Positions 47,288 to 55,385 of a stretch of 64,000 nucleotides of DNA are shown one piece after another. The DNA lies in contig CAJTIY010000006.1 of NCBI GenBank assembly GCA_910576555.1, positions 1 to 64,000 on the forward strand, in the 5' to 3' direction. The DNA comes from an uncultured Alistipes sp. (GTDB taxonomy: Bacteria; Bacteroidota; Bacteroidia; Bacteroidales; Rikenellaceae). The translations under genes and the position numbers were made by a program. Numbering within the stretch: position 1 is the stretch's first letter; the number at the start of each line of letters is the position of its first letter. The notes beneath the pieces are model-generated. The model saw only the letters and a list, made by a program, of their open reading frames with translations, made no database searches and was not told the origin of the DNA.

Positions 47288-48037
47288 ATGAAGAGGGTAA
47301 GGTTCGGACGGTCGCTGTCGTTGTCGGCGGTGCTCGTCTTTTTCGCGGTGGCGGAGTTTGCCGTCGTTTCGGCGGCGGAGCGGTCTCAGGCTGTCGTCGG
47401 GCGGCAGCGGGGCGGTTATACGAAAGACGCTTGGAGCGTATACTATGCCGGTCGTAAGGTGGAGGGGCTCTCCTCATCGGGTTTCGTCGACCTCGGCGGC
47501 GGCTACGGCAAGGATGCTTGGACGGTGGTCTACCGCGGTCGGAAGATCGAAGGAGCCGCGGCGCAGTCGTTCGAGTACGTAGGTCGCGGTCGTGCGAAGG
47601 TTGCGTGGCGGAGCTATTTCCGCGGCCGGCCGGAGTCCGACCGCTGTGGGGCTGTTTGTGACCCGGGGTGTCCGCTGGGCGACGGCTATGCCGCGGAGTG
47701 CGGGGAGATCTACTTCCGTGGCCGGAAGGTCGAGGGGGCTGCGGCGCAGTCGTTCGAGGTGCTTGGCGATGGCTACGGCAAGGACGCGTGGACGGTCTAT
47801 TACTGCGGCCGGAAGGTCGAAGGGGCTGCGGCGCAGTCGTTCGTGGTGCTGGGCGGCGGCTACGGCAAGGATGCGTGGACGGTCTATTACTGCGGCCGGA
47901 AGGTCGAAGGGGCTGCGGCGCAGTCGTTCGTGGTATTGGGCCGAGGCTATGCGAAGGACGCGTGGCGGGTCTATTTCGAAGGTGCGGCGATCCCCGGTGC
48001 CTCGTCCGCTACGTTCGAGGTGCCCGGCGGGTATTGA
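47288..48037 (+). CDS. Exported DKNYY-repeat protein
   Basis: 249 residues. A signal peptide (LSAVLVFFAVAEFAVVSAA) leads into repeats of about 28 residues of the DKNYY type: GYGKDAWTVYYCGRKVEGAA, then an AQSF(V/E)VLG spacer. About seven units are visible; two adjacent ones are nearly identical in DNA (84-base period, about 47750-47935). Where the family usually has K-D-K-N, this has K-D-A-W. A Cys-rich interruption (DRCGAVCDPGC) sits after unit three. DKNYY proteins are surface or periplasmic with no known activity. ATG 47288 is chosen as the start of the signal region; an upstream in-frame start exists at 47240. Confidence 0.8.
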   Translation: MKRVRFGRSLSLSAVLVFFAVAEFAVVSAAERSQAVVGRQRGGYTKDAWSVYYAGRKVEGLSSSGFVDLGGGYGKDAWTVVYRGRKIEGAAAQSFEYVGRGRAKVAWRSYFRGRPESDRCGAVCDPGCPLGDGYAAECGEIYFRGRKVEGAAAQSFEVLGDGYGKDAWTVYYCGRKVEGAAAQSFVVLGGGYGKDAWTVYYCGRKVEGAAAQSFVVLGRGYAKDAWRVYFEGAAIPGASSATFEVPGGY

Positions 48038-48387
48038 GCCTGCGACCGGACCTTGTTCGGAGGTCGCGGAGGGCGGATGGGCCGCGCACGACGATCGGTG
48101 CCGCCGCCTGTGCCGCCGCGAGCGGTCGGAGCCGCGATGCCGGGGCGATAAAACGTTCCTGTCGCACGGCGGCTGTTCGGTGCGGGAACGGGCGCGTGGT
48201 CGTATGTTTCTCGGCGGTTCGTGGGGCCCGTCATAGGACGGGAGCGTGCCGGGGCGAATCTCCTGCCTGTCGCGCATCTTCCCGAGTCGCTTTGCCGGTA
48301 GAAGTCCGCGGTGTCGTATGCCCCGGCGGGATCCGCCGCCTTCGGCGGCCGTCGCGAGCAGCAGGACACGGCGCCGAGGGCGATGAA
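48038..48387. other. Gene-free gap before the rplI terminator
   Basis: 350 bases, GC-rich. A hairpin-like gttcctgtcgcacggcggct region near 48150 and a ccgccttcggcggcc hairpin near 48336 are visible. No gene, promoter or tRNA was recognised. Confidence 0.45.
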
Positions 48388-48421
48388 AAAAGCCTCCGGA
48401 GGATTCCCTCCGGAGGCTTTT
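48388..48421 (-). terminator. rplI operon terminator
   Basis: A 14-base-pair perfect stem (aaaagcctccggag and complement), six-base loop, with A and T runs on both sides. It lies 41 bases past the rplI stop and probably ends the rpsF-rpsR-rplI transcript. Confidence 0.92.
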
Positions 48422-48462
48422 CTTTTTTCGGGCGGATCACTCCGTCCCGCGTCGAATAAGGC

Positions 48463-48903
48463 TTATGCCTCGGCTACGACCGAGAACTTGATCGTGGCCT
48501 TCACCTCGCGGTGCAGACGAGCGACAGCCTCGTATTCGCCGACGGTCTTGATCGCCTCGACGGCGATCGCCTTGCGGTCGACCTCGATGCCTTTGGCGGC
48601 AAGCGCCTCGGCGAGGTCCGTAGCGGTGATCGTACCGAACAGCTTGCCCTCCTCGGCTTTGGCCGAGAGCGTGAGCGGCAGGTTGGCGATCGTCTCGGCC
48701 AGCGCCTGAGCGTCGGCCAGAATCTTCGCATCCTTGTGGGCGCGCTGGCGGAGGTTCTCTGCAAGCACCTTCTTGGCCGAAGCCGTAGCGGCTTTGGCGA
48801 AGCCCTGCGGGATCAGGTAGTTGTTCGCATAACCGGGCTTCACGTTCACGATGTCGTTGGCGTAGCCCAGATTCTCGATATCCTTGATCAGAATGATTTC
48901 CAT
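48463..48903 (-). CDS. rplI: 50S ribosomal protein L9
   Basis: 146 residues, two domains as in L9. The N-terminal MEIILIKDIENLGYANDIVNVKPGYANNYLIPQGFA binds 23S rRNA; a long connecting helix (about 40-75) follows; the C-terminal domain carries GKLFGTITATDLAEAL. Third gene of rpsF-rpsR-rplI, 19 bases after rpsR. An AGGAGGA site lies about seven bases upstream of its ATG. Confidence 0.97.
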   Translation of the reverse strand: MEIILIKDIENLGYANDIVNVKPGYANNYLIPQGFAKAATASAKKVLAENLRQRAHKDAKILADAQALAETIANLPLTLSAKAEEGKLFGTITATDLAEALAAKGIEVDRKAIAVEAIKTVGEYEAVARLHREVKATIKFSVVAEA

Positions 48904-48922
48904 ACTTCCGTCCTCCTTTTAA

Positions 48923-49201
48923 TTATTTCATGCAATCGGTTACGAACGGCAGGATCGCGAGGTGGCGCGCACGCTTCACGGCCTGAGCGACCTTCTTCTG
49001 GAACTTCTGCGAAGTACCCGTCAGACGGCGGGGCAGAATCTTGCCCTGCTCGTTGAGGAACTTCTTCAGGAACTCCCCGTCCTTGTAGTCCACATACTTG
49101 ATGCCGAGTTTCTTGAAGCGGCAGTATTTCTTCTTCTTGACATCGACCGATACCGGGTTGAGGTAGCGGATTTCCGACTGTGCCTTTTTCTCCTGTGCCA
49201 T
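48923..49201 (-). CDS. rpsR: 30S ribosomal protein S18
   Basis: 92 residues. [19 protein letters not shown] and [33 protein letters not shown] are the S18 signature. ATG 49201 ([15 protein letters not shown]) is used. It lies four bases after the rpsF stop. S18 pairs with S6 in the small-subunit platform, matching the gene order. Confidence 0.97.
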   Translation of the reverse strand: MAQEKKAQSEIRYLNPVSVDVKKKKYCRFKKLGIKYVDYKDGEFLKKFLNEQGKILPRRLTGTSQKFQKKVAQAVKRARHLAILPFVTDCMK

Positions 49202-49205
49202 GTTT

Positions 49206-49550
49206 TTACTCCTCCTGCTTGTTAGAAAGTTTCGCACGACGCTTCGCCGAGTACTCCACGGCGAACTTGTCCTGCTTGAAAGTTAAGAAACGGATCACGC
49301 GCTCGTCGCGGCGGAACTGCGTCTCGAGCGTGTTGATGATCGTGCCCTCGCCCGTGAACTCCATGAGGAAGTAGAAACCGGTGGTCTTCTTCTGAATCGG
49401 GTAGGCGAGCTTGCGAAGGCCCCACGACTCCCGATTTACGATCTGACCGCCGTTCTCGGTGATGACACCCTGGAATTTGTCTGCGACCTCCTGTACCTGC
49501 TGATCGGACAGAACCGGCGTGACAATGAAAACGGTTTCGTAATTGTTCAT
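49206..49550 (-). CDS. rpsF: 30S ribosomal protein S6
   Basis: 114 residues. [46 protein letters not shown] and [15 protein letters not shown] are the family pattern. First gene of the rpsF-rpsR-rplI operon, with a TATCTTTG promoter box 41 bases upstream. Unlike many bacteria there is no ssb or priB between rpsF and rpsR. Confidence 0.97.
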   Translation of the reverse strand: MNNYETVFIVTPVLSDQQVQEVADKFQGVITENGGQIVNRESWGLRKLAYPIQKKTTGFYFLMEFTGEGTIINTLETQFRRDERVIRFLTFKQDKFAVEYSAKRRAKLSNKQEE

Positions 49551-49591
49551 AATGCGTTTGATTAATTTGGTTTCCCGTCGATTCGGGACCG

Positions 49592-49599
49592 CAAAGATA
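49592..49599 (-). promoter_or_regulatory. rpsF operon -7 box
   Basis: TATCTTTG on the minus strand, 41 bases before the rpsF ATG. An inverted gaattcggg-like stretch lies in the leader, where S6:S18 autoregulatory structures can occur; this was not resolved here. Confidence 0.65.
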
Positions 49600-49715
49600 G
49601 GAAGAAATATCGGAAATGAAAAATCGGCGTACGAAAATCGTCCGTCGCGGCACGATTTTCTTCATCGGAGCCTTCGCCCTGTGCCGCAATTCATTCGGGC
49701 GGGACGACGAACGAA

Positions 49716-49743
49716 AACGTCCGCTCCTTTCGGGGCGGACGTT
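49716..49743 (-). terminator. rpsT terminator
   Basis: A nine-pair stem (aacgtccgc and complement) with a ten-base loop; on the minus strand it is followed by TTCGTTCG. It starts 22 bases past the rpsT stop. Confidence 0.6.
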
Positions 49744-49765
49744 CGAGCGTTCGAATGCGGGCGAA

Positions 49766-50017
49766 CTACAACGCGTTCACGTGGAGCTGCAGCGCGCTCT
49801 TCAGGTTCGCAGCCTTGTTCTTGTGCATGATGTTGTGCTTGGCGAGCTTGTCCAGCATGGCCGTGACCTTCGGAAGCAGAGCCTCGGCGGCGCTCTTCTC
49901 GGAGGTGTTGCGCAGTGCCTTCACGGCGTTGCGTGCAGTCTTGTGGTACAGACGGTTGTGAGCTCGCTTCGTCAGGGTCTGGCGAATCCGCTTCTTCGAG
50001 GACTTATGGTTTGCCAT
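49766..50017 (-). CDS. rpsT: 30S ribosomal protein S20
   Basis: 83 residues, basic and helical: MANHKSSKKRIRQTLTKRAHNRLYHKTARNAVKALR, then KNKAANLKSALQLHVNAL. It binds 16S rRNA early in 30S assembly. Single-gene unit with an AT-rich leader. Confidence 0.96.
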   Translation of the reverse strand: MANHKSSKKRIRQTLTKRAHNRLYHKTARNAVKALRNTSEKSAAEALLPKVTAMLDKLAKHNIMHKNKAANLKSALQLHVNAL

Positions 50018-50242
50018 AATCGTTGATTTATTTTTTTACTTTTACAGTTTCTTCCCTTGCGGCTGTCTGCGACAGCATTCGTTTCAAACGAAAAGAACGC
50101 GCCTCGCGGCGGTTCGTCGTGCCGGTCGTAACCGGTGGCGGATAGACCCTGCGGTCCGCTCCTTCTGGTCGTTCACCCGTCGAAAGGATCGTCCGACACG
50201 CTGCGCACCGGAATGCGCCCGGTCGTTCGCCCCTTCCTCGTG
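50018..50242. other. Spacer between rpsT and tRNA-Glu
   Basis: 225 bases without a gene. It contains the rpsT upstream region (AT-rich to about 50060) and probably the 3' trailer of tRNA-Glu. No clear promoter box was found for rpsT. Confidence 0.4.
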
Positions 50243-50314
50243 TAGCCCATAGGAGAGTCGAACTCCTCTTTCAAGAATGAAAATCTTGCGTCCTAACCGA
50301 TAGACGAATGGGCC
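50243..50314 (-). tRNA. tRNA-Glu (anticodon TTC)
   Basis: 72 bases that fold as a cloverleaf on the minus strand. The acceptor is GGCCCAT against ATGGGCT (first pair G-U); the D arm contains TCTATCGGTTAGGA; the anticodon loop has TTC at 50281-50279; and the T arm GAGGAGTTCGACTCTCC is intact. CCA is not encoded. Confidence 0.95.
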
Positions 50315-50359
50315 CCTGCCGCTATCGCAACCTGCCGAATGGCGGGTGCTTTAGCGGTG

Positions 50360-50390
50360 CAAAGGTAAGCAAAAAACTTTCTTGTGCAAA
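50360..50390 (-). promoter_or_regulatory. tRNA-Glu promoter
   Basis: On the minus strand TTTG (50387-50390), 19 bases, TACCTTTG (50360-50367), about 45 bases before the tRNA 5' end. Confidence 0.7.
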
Positions 50391-50416
50391 AAATATGCGA
50401 AAAAAAACACCGGCCG

Positions 50417-51181
50417 TCACTCGTCGGCCAGCCGGACCCGTCCGGTCGCGGCGTCGAAGCGGATGCCCGAGCCGGCGAACAGCCGTTCGATGCGGCCGCT
50501 GCGTGCCATTTCGGCGGCCGGAAGGCAGCACAGCGAGGGGGTGTCGATCAGCGCTGCGAAGTCGCAGAACCCGAGCGCCACGTCGATGTCGTGCGTCGAG
50601 AAGAGGATGCACTTGCCCTCCTCGTGCGCCAGCCGCCGGAGCAGCATCGCCAGTTCGTAACGGCTGGGCAGATCGAGAAAAGCCGTGGGTTCGTCGAGCA
50701 GGATCACGGGGGTGTCCTGCGCCAGCGCGCGGGCGATCATCACCCGCTGGCATTCGCCGTCGGACATGCGGTCGAGCGACTTGCGGGCGAATGCCGCCAT
50801 GCCGACGAGCTCCAGCGCCCGGGCGACGAGGGCGCGGTCTTCGGGACGCAGCCGCCCCGTCCAGTCGGTGTAGGGCGCGCGGCCGAGCGCCACGACCTCC
50901 TCCGACGCGAGATCGGCGATGCGGATCTTCTCGGTGGCGACGAAGCTCACGACGGCGGCCCGCTCCTGCGGCGAGCAGGCTGCCAGCGGGCGGCCGCAGA
51001 GGGCGACGGAGCCGGCCGCCGGATCTTCCAGTCCGGCGACGACCCGCAGCAGGGTACTCTTCCCGGCGCCGTTGCGGCCGATGAGCGCCGTCAGCGAGCC
51101 GGCGGGCAGCGAGGCGGAGGCTTCGTGCAGCAGGGTGCGCGCGCCGTATGCGAGGGCGATGCGGTTCAGGTCGATACTCAT
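50417..51181 (-). CDS. FecE/BtuD-type ABC transporter ATPase
   Basis: 254 residues. Walker A IGRNGAGKSTLLRVVAG near residue 34, Q-loop region, signature RMSDGECQRVMIARALAQ, Walker B PVILLDEPTAFLD, and switch His in STHDIDVAL. The ATPase drives import by the FecCD/BtuC permease encoded next; its start overlaps that gene's stop by four bases. The family takes up iron-siderophore complexes, haem or cobalamin. The absence of a B12 riboswitch makes iron or haem at least as likely. Third gene of the operon. Confidence 0.9.
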   Translation of the reverse strand: MSIDLNRIALAYGARTLLHEASASLPAGSLTALIGRNGAGKSTLLRVVAGLEDPAAGSVALCGRPLAACSPQERAAVVSFVATEKIRIADLASEEVVALGRAPYTDWTGRLRPEDRALVARALELVGMAAFARKSLDRMSDGECQRVMIARALAQDTPVILLDEPTAFLDLPSRYELAMLLRRLAHEEGKCILFSTHDIDVALGFCDFAALIDTPSLCCLPAAEMARSGRIERLFAGSGIRFDAATGRVRLADE

Positions 51182-52200
51182 CGGAGGAGGGAGCGATTAC
51201 GGAGTACGACGACGATGACCACCGGAATTCCCATCAGGGCGGTGACCGTGTTGATGGGCAGCGCCCCGAGTTTCGAGACGAGGTCGCACAGCAGCAGCAG
51301 CGCGGCGCCCGCGAGCATCGAGCCGGGCATCAGCACCCGGTGGTCCGCCGAGGCGAACAGCATGCGCGCGAGGTGCGGCACGGCGAGGCCGACGAACCCG
51401 ATGGGGCCGCAGAATGCCGTGACCGTCGCGGCGAGCAGGATGGTCGCGACGAAGAGCCGCCGCCGCGTGTACCGCACGTCGAGCCCCATCGTGCGGGCGT
51501 AGTGCTCGCCCAGCAGCAGCAGGTTCAGCGGTTTGACGAGGGCCGCCGAGAGCAGCAGGCCCGCCGCGACGACGGGCAGCATGACCGCCAGCCGCTCGCC
51601 CGTGACATCGCCCAGCGACCCCATCGTCCACACGACGAACGACTTGAGCGCCGCCTCGTCGGAAATGTACTGCAGCATCTCGACGAGCGAGCCCACGCCC
51701 GAACCGAACATCATGCCCAGAATCAGAATCACCATGATGTCCTTGATCCGGCGGCTGACGCCCATCACGACGAGCAGCACGAGGGCGCCGCCGATCCATG
51801 CCGCGCCGACGATGCCGAGCGACTGCACGAGCGTGTGTCCGGCAACGCCCAGCAGCGGCGCGCCGAGCAGGAAGAGTGCGACGCCGAGACCCGCGCCGGA
51901 GCTGACGCCCAGCACATAGGGGCCCGCCAGCGGATTGCGGAACAGCGTCTGCATCTGCAGGCCGCTCGCCGCGAGGGCTGCGCCGGCGAAGAGGGCCGTG
52001 ACGGCCTTCGGCAGGCGGATCCGCAGCACGATATCCGCGATCGCAGGGTCGCAGGCGCGTCCGAGCAGCGCATCCAGCACCGTTCCCGGCCGCACGGCGA
52101 CCGAGCCGACGAGCAGATCGGCGATCAACAGCAGCACGACGACCGCCGCGAGCAGGCCGAACAGCAGCGCAGTGCGCGAAGGCCGGTTATCGGAGCGCAT
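51178..52200 (-). CDS. FecCD/BtuC family ABC transporter permease
   Basis: 340 residues with about nine or ten transmembrane helices, normal for the family. Typical motifs: RLPKAVTALFAGAALAASGLQMQTLFRNPLAGPYVLGVSSGAGLG; MGSLGDV; and the C-terminal ATPase-contact region CGPIGFVGLAVPHLARMLFASADHR. ATG 52200 gives MRSDNRPSR before the first helix. Its start overlaps the end of the binding-protein gene by 14 bases. Confidence 0.92.
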   Translation of the reverse strand: MRSDNRPSRTALLFGLLAAVVVLLLIADLLVGSVAVRPGTVLDALLGRACDPAIADIVLRIRLPKAVTALFAGAALAASGLQMQTLFRNPLAGPYVLGVSSGAGLGVALFLLGAPLLGVAGHTLVQSLGIVGAAWIGGALVLLVVMGVSRRIKDIMVILILGMMFGSGVGSLVEMLQYISDEAALKSFVVWTMGSLGDVTGERLAVMLPVVAAGLLLSAALVKPLNLLLLGEHYARTMGLDVRYTRRRLFVATILLAATVTAFCGPIGFVGLAVPHLARMLFASADHRVLMPGSMLAGAALLLLCDLVSKLGALPINTVTALMGIPVVIVVVLRNRSLLR

Positions 52201-53359
52201 GATAGTAGACGGGAAGATGGTCGAAGCCGCTCCGGGGATAGAGAATAGCGAACAGGTCGGAGAGCACGACATCGGGCCGCACGACGCCCGACTCCCAGAA
52301 ATCGGAGCCGCCGGCCGGCGTTCGCCGCAGGTTGTTGTTCCACACGCGGCCCTCGCGGACGACGGGCATGTCGGCGAACTTCGGGTTCTGGGCGAGGAAC
52401 TCCGCCAGCGTGTCGTACATGCCCGGATTCAGCCATACGTCGGCGTCCGCGGCCAGTAGGTAGGCCTGTTCCAGATCCACGGGGAGCGATGCCGAACCCT
52501 CTTCGGAGACCGTGAAGGTGTCGCCTCCCGCGTCGCGGATCAGGCGCACCATATAATTGTCGGCCGAGGGCATGAACCACGTATCGCGGTAAGGCGCGTT
52601 GAGCAGCGCCTTCGGACGGCACGTCCGATCGGGCGCGTGTTCGGCGACATAAGCCCCGATGCGCCGGCGGACGGCGTCGTAGCGCTCCGCGATCCGCCCG
52701 AACGTCTCGCATCCCTTTTCGCGACAGCCGCACAGCTCCGCACACAACACCGTCCACTCGGCCTTGCCCAGCGGCGACTGTTCGACATAGTCGCCGACAT
52801 AGACATAAGGAATCTGCAGTTCGCGGAGCTTGGCGGTCGCGACCGAGTTTTCGCCCGTTACCCCGTAGAGCAGGACGACGTCGGGGCGCAGGGTGGCCAG
52901 CAGTTCGAAATTCATGTGCGTGTCGGGACCCACGTCGCGCACCTCGCCGCAGGCACGGTGCGCACGCACGTAGTCGTTGGAGATGTAGTCGATGCCCGAG
53001 ACGCCCCGCACGCGGCCGATTTCTCCCAGCGCGTCGAACATCGCCACATGGCTCGACGACATGCAGATTACCCGCCGCACGGGCGTGCGGATCACCGTGC
53101 CGTCGAATCCCGCCGGCACGGGCGCCTCCTCCGGCAGCAGCAGCAGGTGCTGCTCGACATCCGTCGCCCCCTGCCACGGATTGCGGATCGCGACGAGCAC
53201 CGCATCGCTGCCCTCCGCACCGCGGATGGCGAAGCCCGAAGCGTGGGCCGGCGTATAGAGCGGCACGGCGAAGTCGTCGGCGACGAATTTCGGCGCTCGG
53301 GCGCAGCCGCCCGCAACGAGTGCGGCGAAGAGGGCCAGAAGGGGGGCGAATCGTTTCAT
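52187..53359 (-). CDS. ABC transporter substrate-binding lipoprotein (TroA/FecB fold)
   Basis: 390 residues. Lipoprotein signal with lipid Cys at about 19 (LVAGGCARAP). A TroA-like fold with RVICMSSSHVAMFDALGEIGRVRGVSG, then TLRPDVVLLYG, a long linking helix, and MPSADNYMVRLIRDAGGDTFTV. It captures the substrate (iron-siderophore, haem or cobalamin) for the permease. First gene of the operon. A TATTTTTG box is six bases upstream of the start. ATG 53359 (MKRFAPLL) is preferred to an in-frame start three codons upstream. Confidence 0.88.
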   Translation of the reverse strand: MKRFAPLLALFAALVAGGCARAPKFVADDFAVPLYTPAHASGFAIRGAEGSDAVLVAIRNPWQGATDVEQHLLLLPEEAPVPAGFDGTVIRTPVRRVICMSSSHVAMFDALGEIGRVRGVSGIDYISNDYVRAHRACGEVRDVGPDTHMNFELLATLRPDVVLLYGVTGENSVATAKLRELQIPYVYVGDYVEQSPLGKAEWTVLCAELCGCREKGCETFGRIAERYDAVRRRIGAYVAEHAPDRTCRPKALLNAPYRDTWFMPSADNYMVRLIRDAGGDTFTVSEEGSASLPVDLEQAYLLAADADVWLNPGMYDTLAEFLAQNPKFADMPVVREGRVWNNNLRRTPAGGSDFWESGVVRPDVVLSDLFAILYPRSGFDHLPVYYHALR

Positions 53360-53365
53360 TGACTG

Positions 53366-53373
53366 CAAAAATA
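53366..53373 (-). promoter_or_regulatory. -7 box of the ABC importer operon
   Basis: TATTTTTG on the minus strand, ending six bases before the start codon. It lies back to back with the tRNA-Pro promoter. Confidence 0.55.
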
Positions 53374-53415
53374 GAAAAAATTACGGCAAAATGTATTGTT
53401 TTCAGAAAAAGTTAC

Positions 53416-53423
53416 TATATTTG
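53416..53423 (+). promoter_or_regulatory. tRNA-Pro -7 promoter box
   Basis: TATATTTG, exact TAnnTTTG, 39 bases before the tRNA-Pro gene. The -33 match (ttgttttc, about 53396) is weak. Confidence 0.65.
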
Positions 53424-53462
53424 CAGTCCCAAAGCAGGAGTTTCGGCTCCTGCGGCAGGAAT

Positions 53463-53537
53463 CGGGGCGTAGCTCAGTCCGGTTAGAGTACACGTCTGGG
53501 GGGCGTGTGGTCGCTGGTTCGAATCCAGTCACCCCGA
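53463..53537 (+). tRNA. tRNA-Pro (anticodon GGG)
   Basis: 75 bases. Acceptor CGGGGCG against CACCCCG has one C-A mismatch at pair 6-67 (53468 and 53531). The D arm GCTC/GAGT, anticodon stem CACGT/GCGTG with GGG at 53498-53500, and T arm GCTGGTTCGAATCCAGT are intact. CCA is not encoded. It is followed by a strong terminator and then by the low-GC island, so it is the likely integration site. Confidence 0.93.
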
Positions 53538-53543
53538 CTGATG

Positions 53544-53581
53544 AAAAATCCTTGATATTCAATCGAATATCGAGGATTTTT
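53544..53581 (+). terminator. tRNA-Pro terminator
   Basis: A 17-pair stem (aaaaatccttgatattc with gaatatcgaggattttt, one G-U) and AATC loop, then tcttttg. It begins six bases after the tRNA. Confidence 0.9.
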
Positions 53582-53947
53582 CTTTTGTGATGTATAGCCG
53601 GAAAAGTGGCGGTGGTACACAAGTGGTACATAAATGGTCGCTATCCGAAAATTTCAATCTCAGTCGTTAAGTATTTGGTTGTTGGGTGGTTGCTGTATTT
53701 GGGCCTATACAGTCGCTCCGAACAGGCAGATAATGAATTTTAATTGTGGTCATGGCTCTATGAGCTGTAATCGCGTTGCAGTATCTTCTGTTGGGATTTG
53801 ACAAAGCGACCTGCCGGGTTGCGGCAGGTCGGGACAACTAAGAACGGTCGGGATAAAGATTCGGAAAGGATTTGGATAACAACTTGTAACTATGTGCTTT
53901 ATCCGAGACCAGAATTATATACGAGTGTCGATTCACAGAGTTTAAGA
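53582..53947. other. Gap between tRNA-Pro and the first island gene
   Basis: 366 bases with no gene. GTGGTACA occurs twice at 53612-53619 and 53623-53630, 11 bases apart (one helical turn), with a partial third copy (AAATGG) beyond. This could be integrase arm binding. The remainder is AT-rich with no recognised signal. Confidence 0.5.
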
Positions 53948-54922
53948 TTATTTGAACATATCTTTTATGCTTCCCAGTGAGCCAAGTAACGAAGAGGCTT
54001 CGTAGGGTATGTAGACTACTTTGTTATCTTTACCGCTTACCATCTCTTTCAGGGAGTCGATATACTTTGTTGCCAATAAGTAATTAGCGGGATTATATTG
54101 CGCTCCGTCTATCGCCGATGTAATCTTCAAAATTGCTTCGGCCTCGGCTTGTGCTTGCAGCACCTTGGCTTCCGCCTCGCCCTCGGCCCTTAATATTTGA
54201 GATTGTTTTTCGGCTAAAGCATGATTAATTTGTGACTCTTTGGCCCCTTCGGATTGCAGAATGGCGGATGCTTTTTCACCCTCTGCCTTCAAGATCTTGG
54301 CACGACGCTCTCTCTCGGCTTGCATCTGCTGTTCCATCGCATTACGAACACTGTCGGGAGGTGTGATATCCTGCAACTCGACTCGATTGACTTTGACACC
54401 CCATTTATTCGTAGCATCGTCCAATACCGCACGTAATTTTGAGTTGATCGTATCACGTGAGGTTAGCGTTTCGTCCAATTCCAATTCACCGATAACGTTT
54501 CGCAATGTAGTTTGTGTCAATTTTTCAATTGCATTGGGTAAATTGTCTATTTCGTAGACGGCTTTAATCGGGTCTGTTATCTGAAAATATAACAGTGCAT
54601 TGATGCGTGTCGTGACATTGTCTTTTGTGATTACATTTTGTTCGGGGAAATCATAAACCTGCTCACGCAAATCTATTTTATCGGATAATCTGGATATAAT
54701 AATATTATTGCCGTCATAATCCTCTTTAATATAACGACAGTATATTTGACGTGGCTTATCCAATATAGGCCATATGATGTTTATGCCCGCCGATAGTGTA
54801 GAGTGGTATTTACCGAGTCGCTCGATAACCATTGTTTCAGATTGAGAAATAGTTTTTAATCCCAGAATTGCGAATAAGATTGCGACAAAAGCGATGATGC
54901 CTACGATAATAAGTGTTCCCAT
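53948..54922 (-). CDS. SPFH/band 7 (stomatin-like, QmcA-type) membrane protein
   Basis: 324 residues. An N-terminal hydrophobic anchor (LIIVGIIAFVAILFAILGL) is followed by an SPFH domain (MVIERLGKYHSTLSAGINIIWPILD to about residue 185, with VTTRINALLYFQITDPIKAVYEI) and a long coiled coil at about 190-260 rich in Ala, Glu and Gln (KAEGEKASAILQSEGAKESQ, AEGEAEAKVLQAQAEAEAIL). SPFH proteins form large membrane rings that organise membrane domains and guard proteases. It stands four bases after an NfeD gene, the classic partner. AT-rich codons contrast with the core genome. Confidence 0.92.
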   Translation of the reverse strand: MGTLIIVGIIAFVAILFAILGLKTISQSETMVIERLGKYHSTLSAGINIIWPILDKPRQIYCRYIKEDYDGNNIIISRLSDKIDLREQVYDFPEQNVITKDNVTTRINALLYFQITDPIKAVYEIDNLPNAIEKLTQTTLRNVIGELELDETLTSRDTINSKLRAVLDDATNKWGVKVNRVELQDITPPDSVRNAMEQQMQAERERRAKILKAEGEKASAILQSEGAKESQINHALAEKQSQILRAEGEAEAKVLQAQAEAEAILKITSAIDGAQYNPANYLLATKYIDSLKEMVSGKDNKVVYIPYEASSLLGSLGSIKDMFK

Positions 54923-54926
54923 GGTA

Positions 54927-55361
54927 TTAAAGTTTTTTTACGGTTAATATTGTGCTGTTTACCTGTTCTACGATTGCTTCTTCTCCGATCTCGATAATTT
55001 CACCTTTAGATGCGATAGCTCTCCAAACGTCGCCGTCGATTTTTACTCTGCCGCTATTATGGCCAACGTCTATTGTCTCCGTGACGATTGCCGTTCTGCC
55101 AATTAATGCATTCGTGTTGGTCTGTACCTGTTTGCTTTTTTTGTGGAAATATTTTATCATCAGCGGCCGCACGGCAACAAACGATGCAAATGTTGCGATA
55201 GAGAAGCATATCAGTTGTCCTTTTAATTCCATATCCAATTCTGAAGCTATTGCCGCTGCTATCGCTCCGACGGAAATACAGAAAATAGCGAATCCAGAGG
55301 TAAAAATCTCTATAATGAACAAAAGAAGAGCTATAATAATCCAAATATGCCAGGTTTCCAT
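54927..55361 (-). CDS. NfeD family membrane protein
   Basis: 144 residues. Three or four hydrophobic segments (IWIIIALLLFIIEIFTSGFAIFCISVGAIAAAIA; LICFSIATFASFVAVRPL) are followed by a cytoplasmic OB-fold (ALIGRTAIVTETIDVGHNSG, VKIDGDVWRAIASKGEIIEIGEEA). This is the short NfeD type found beside SPFH proteins, whose coiled coil or SPFH domain it is thought to bind. It overlaps nothing and lies four bases before the SPFH gene in the same transcript. Confidence 0.9.
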   Translation of the reverse strand: METWHIWIIIALLLFIIEIFTSGFAIFCISVGAIAAAIASELDMELKGQLICFSIATFASFVAVRPLMIKYFHKKSKQVQTNTNALIGRTAIVTETIDVGHNSGRVKIDGDVWRAIASKGEIIEIGEEAIVEQVNSTILTVKKL

Positions 55362-55385
55362 GATGTTTAAGGTTCGTTAATTTCT

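Noticed and set aside
53356..53631. Minus-strand frame of 91 residues across tRNA-Pro
   Set aside because: It is the familiar false protein read through the complement of a tRNA (VGVTGFEPATTRPP pattern). The tRNA explains it.
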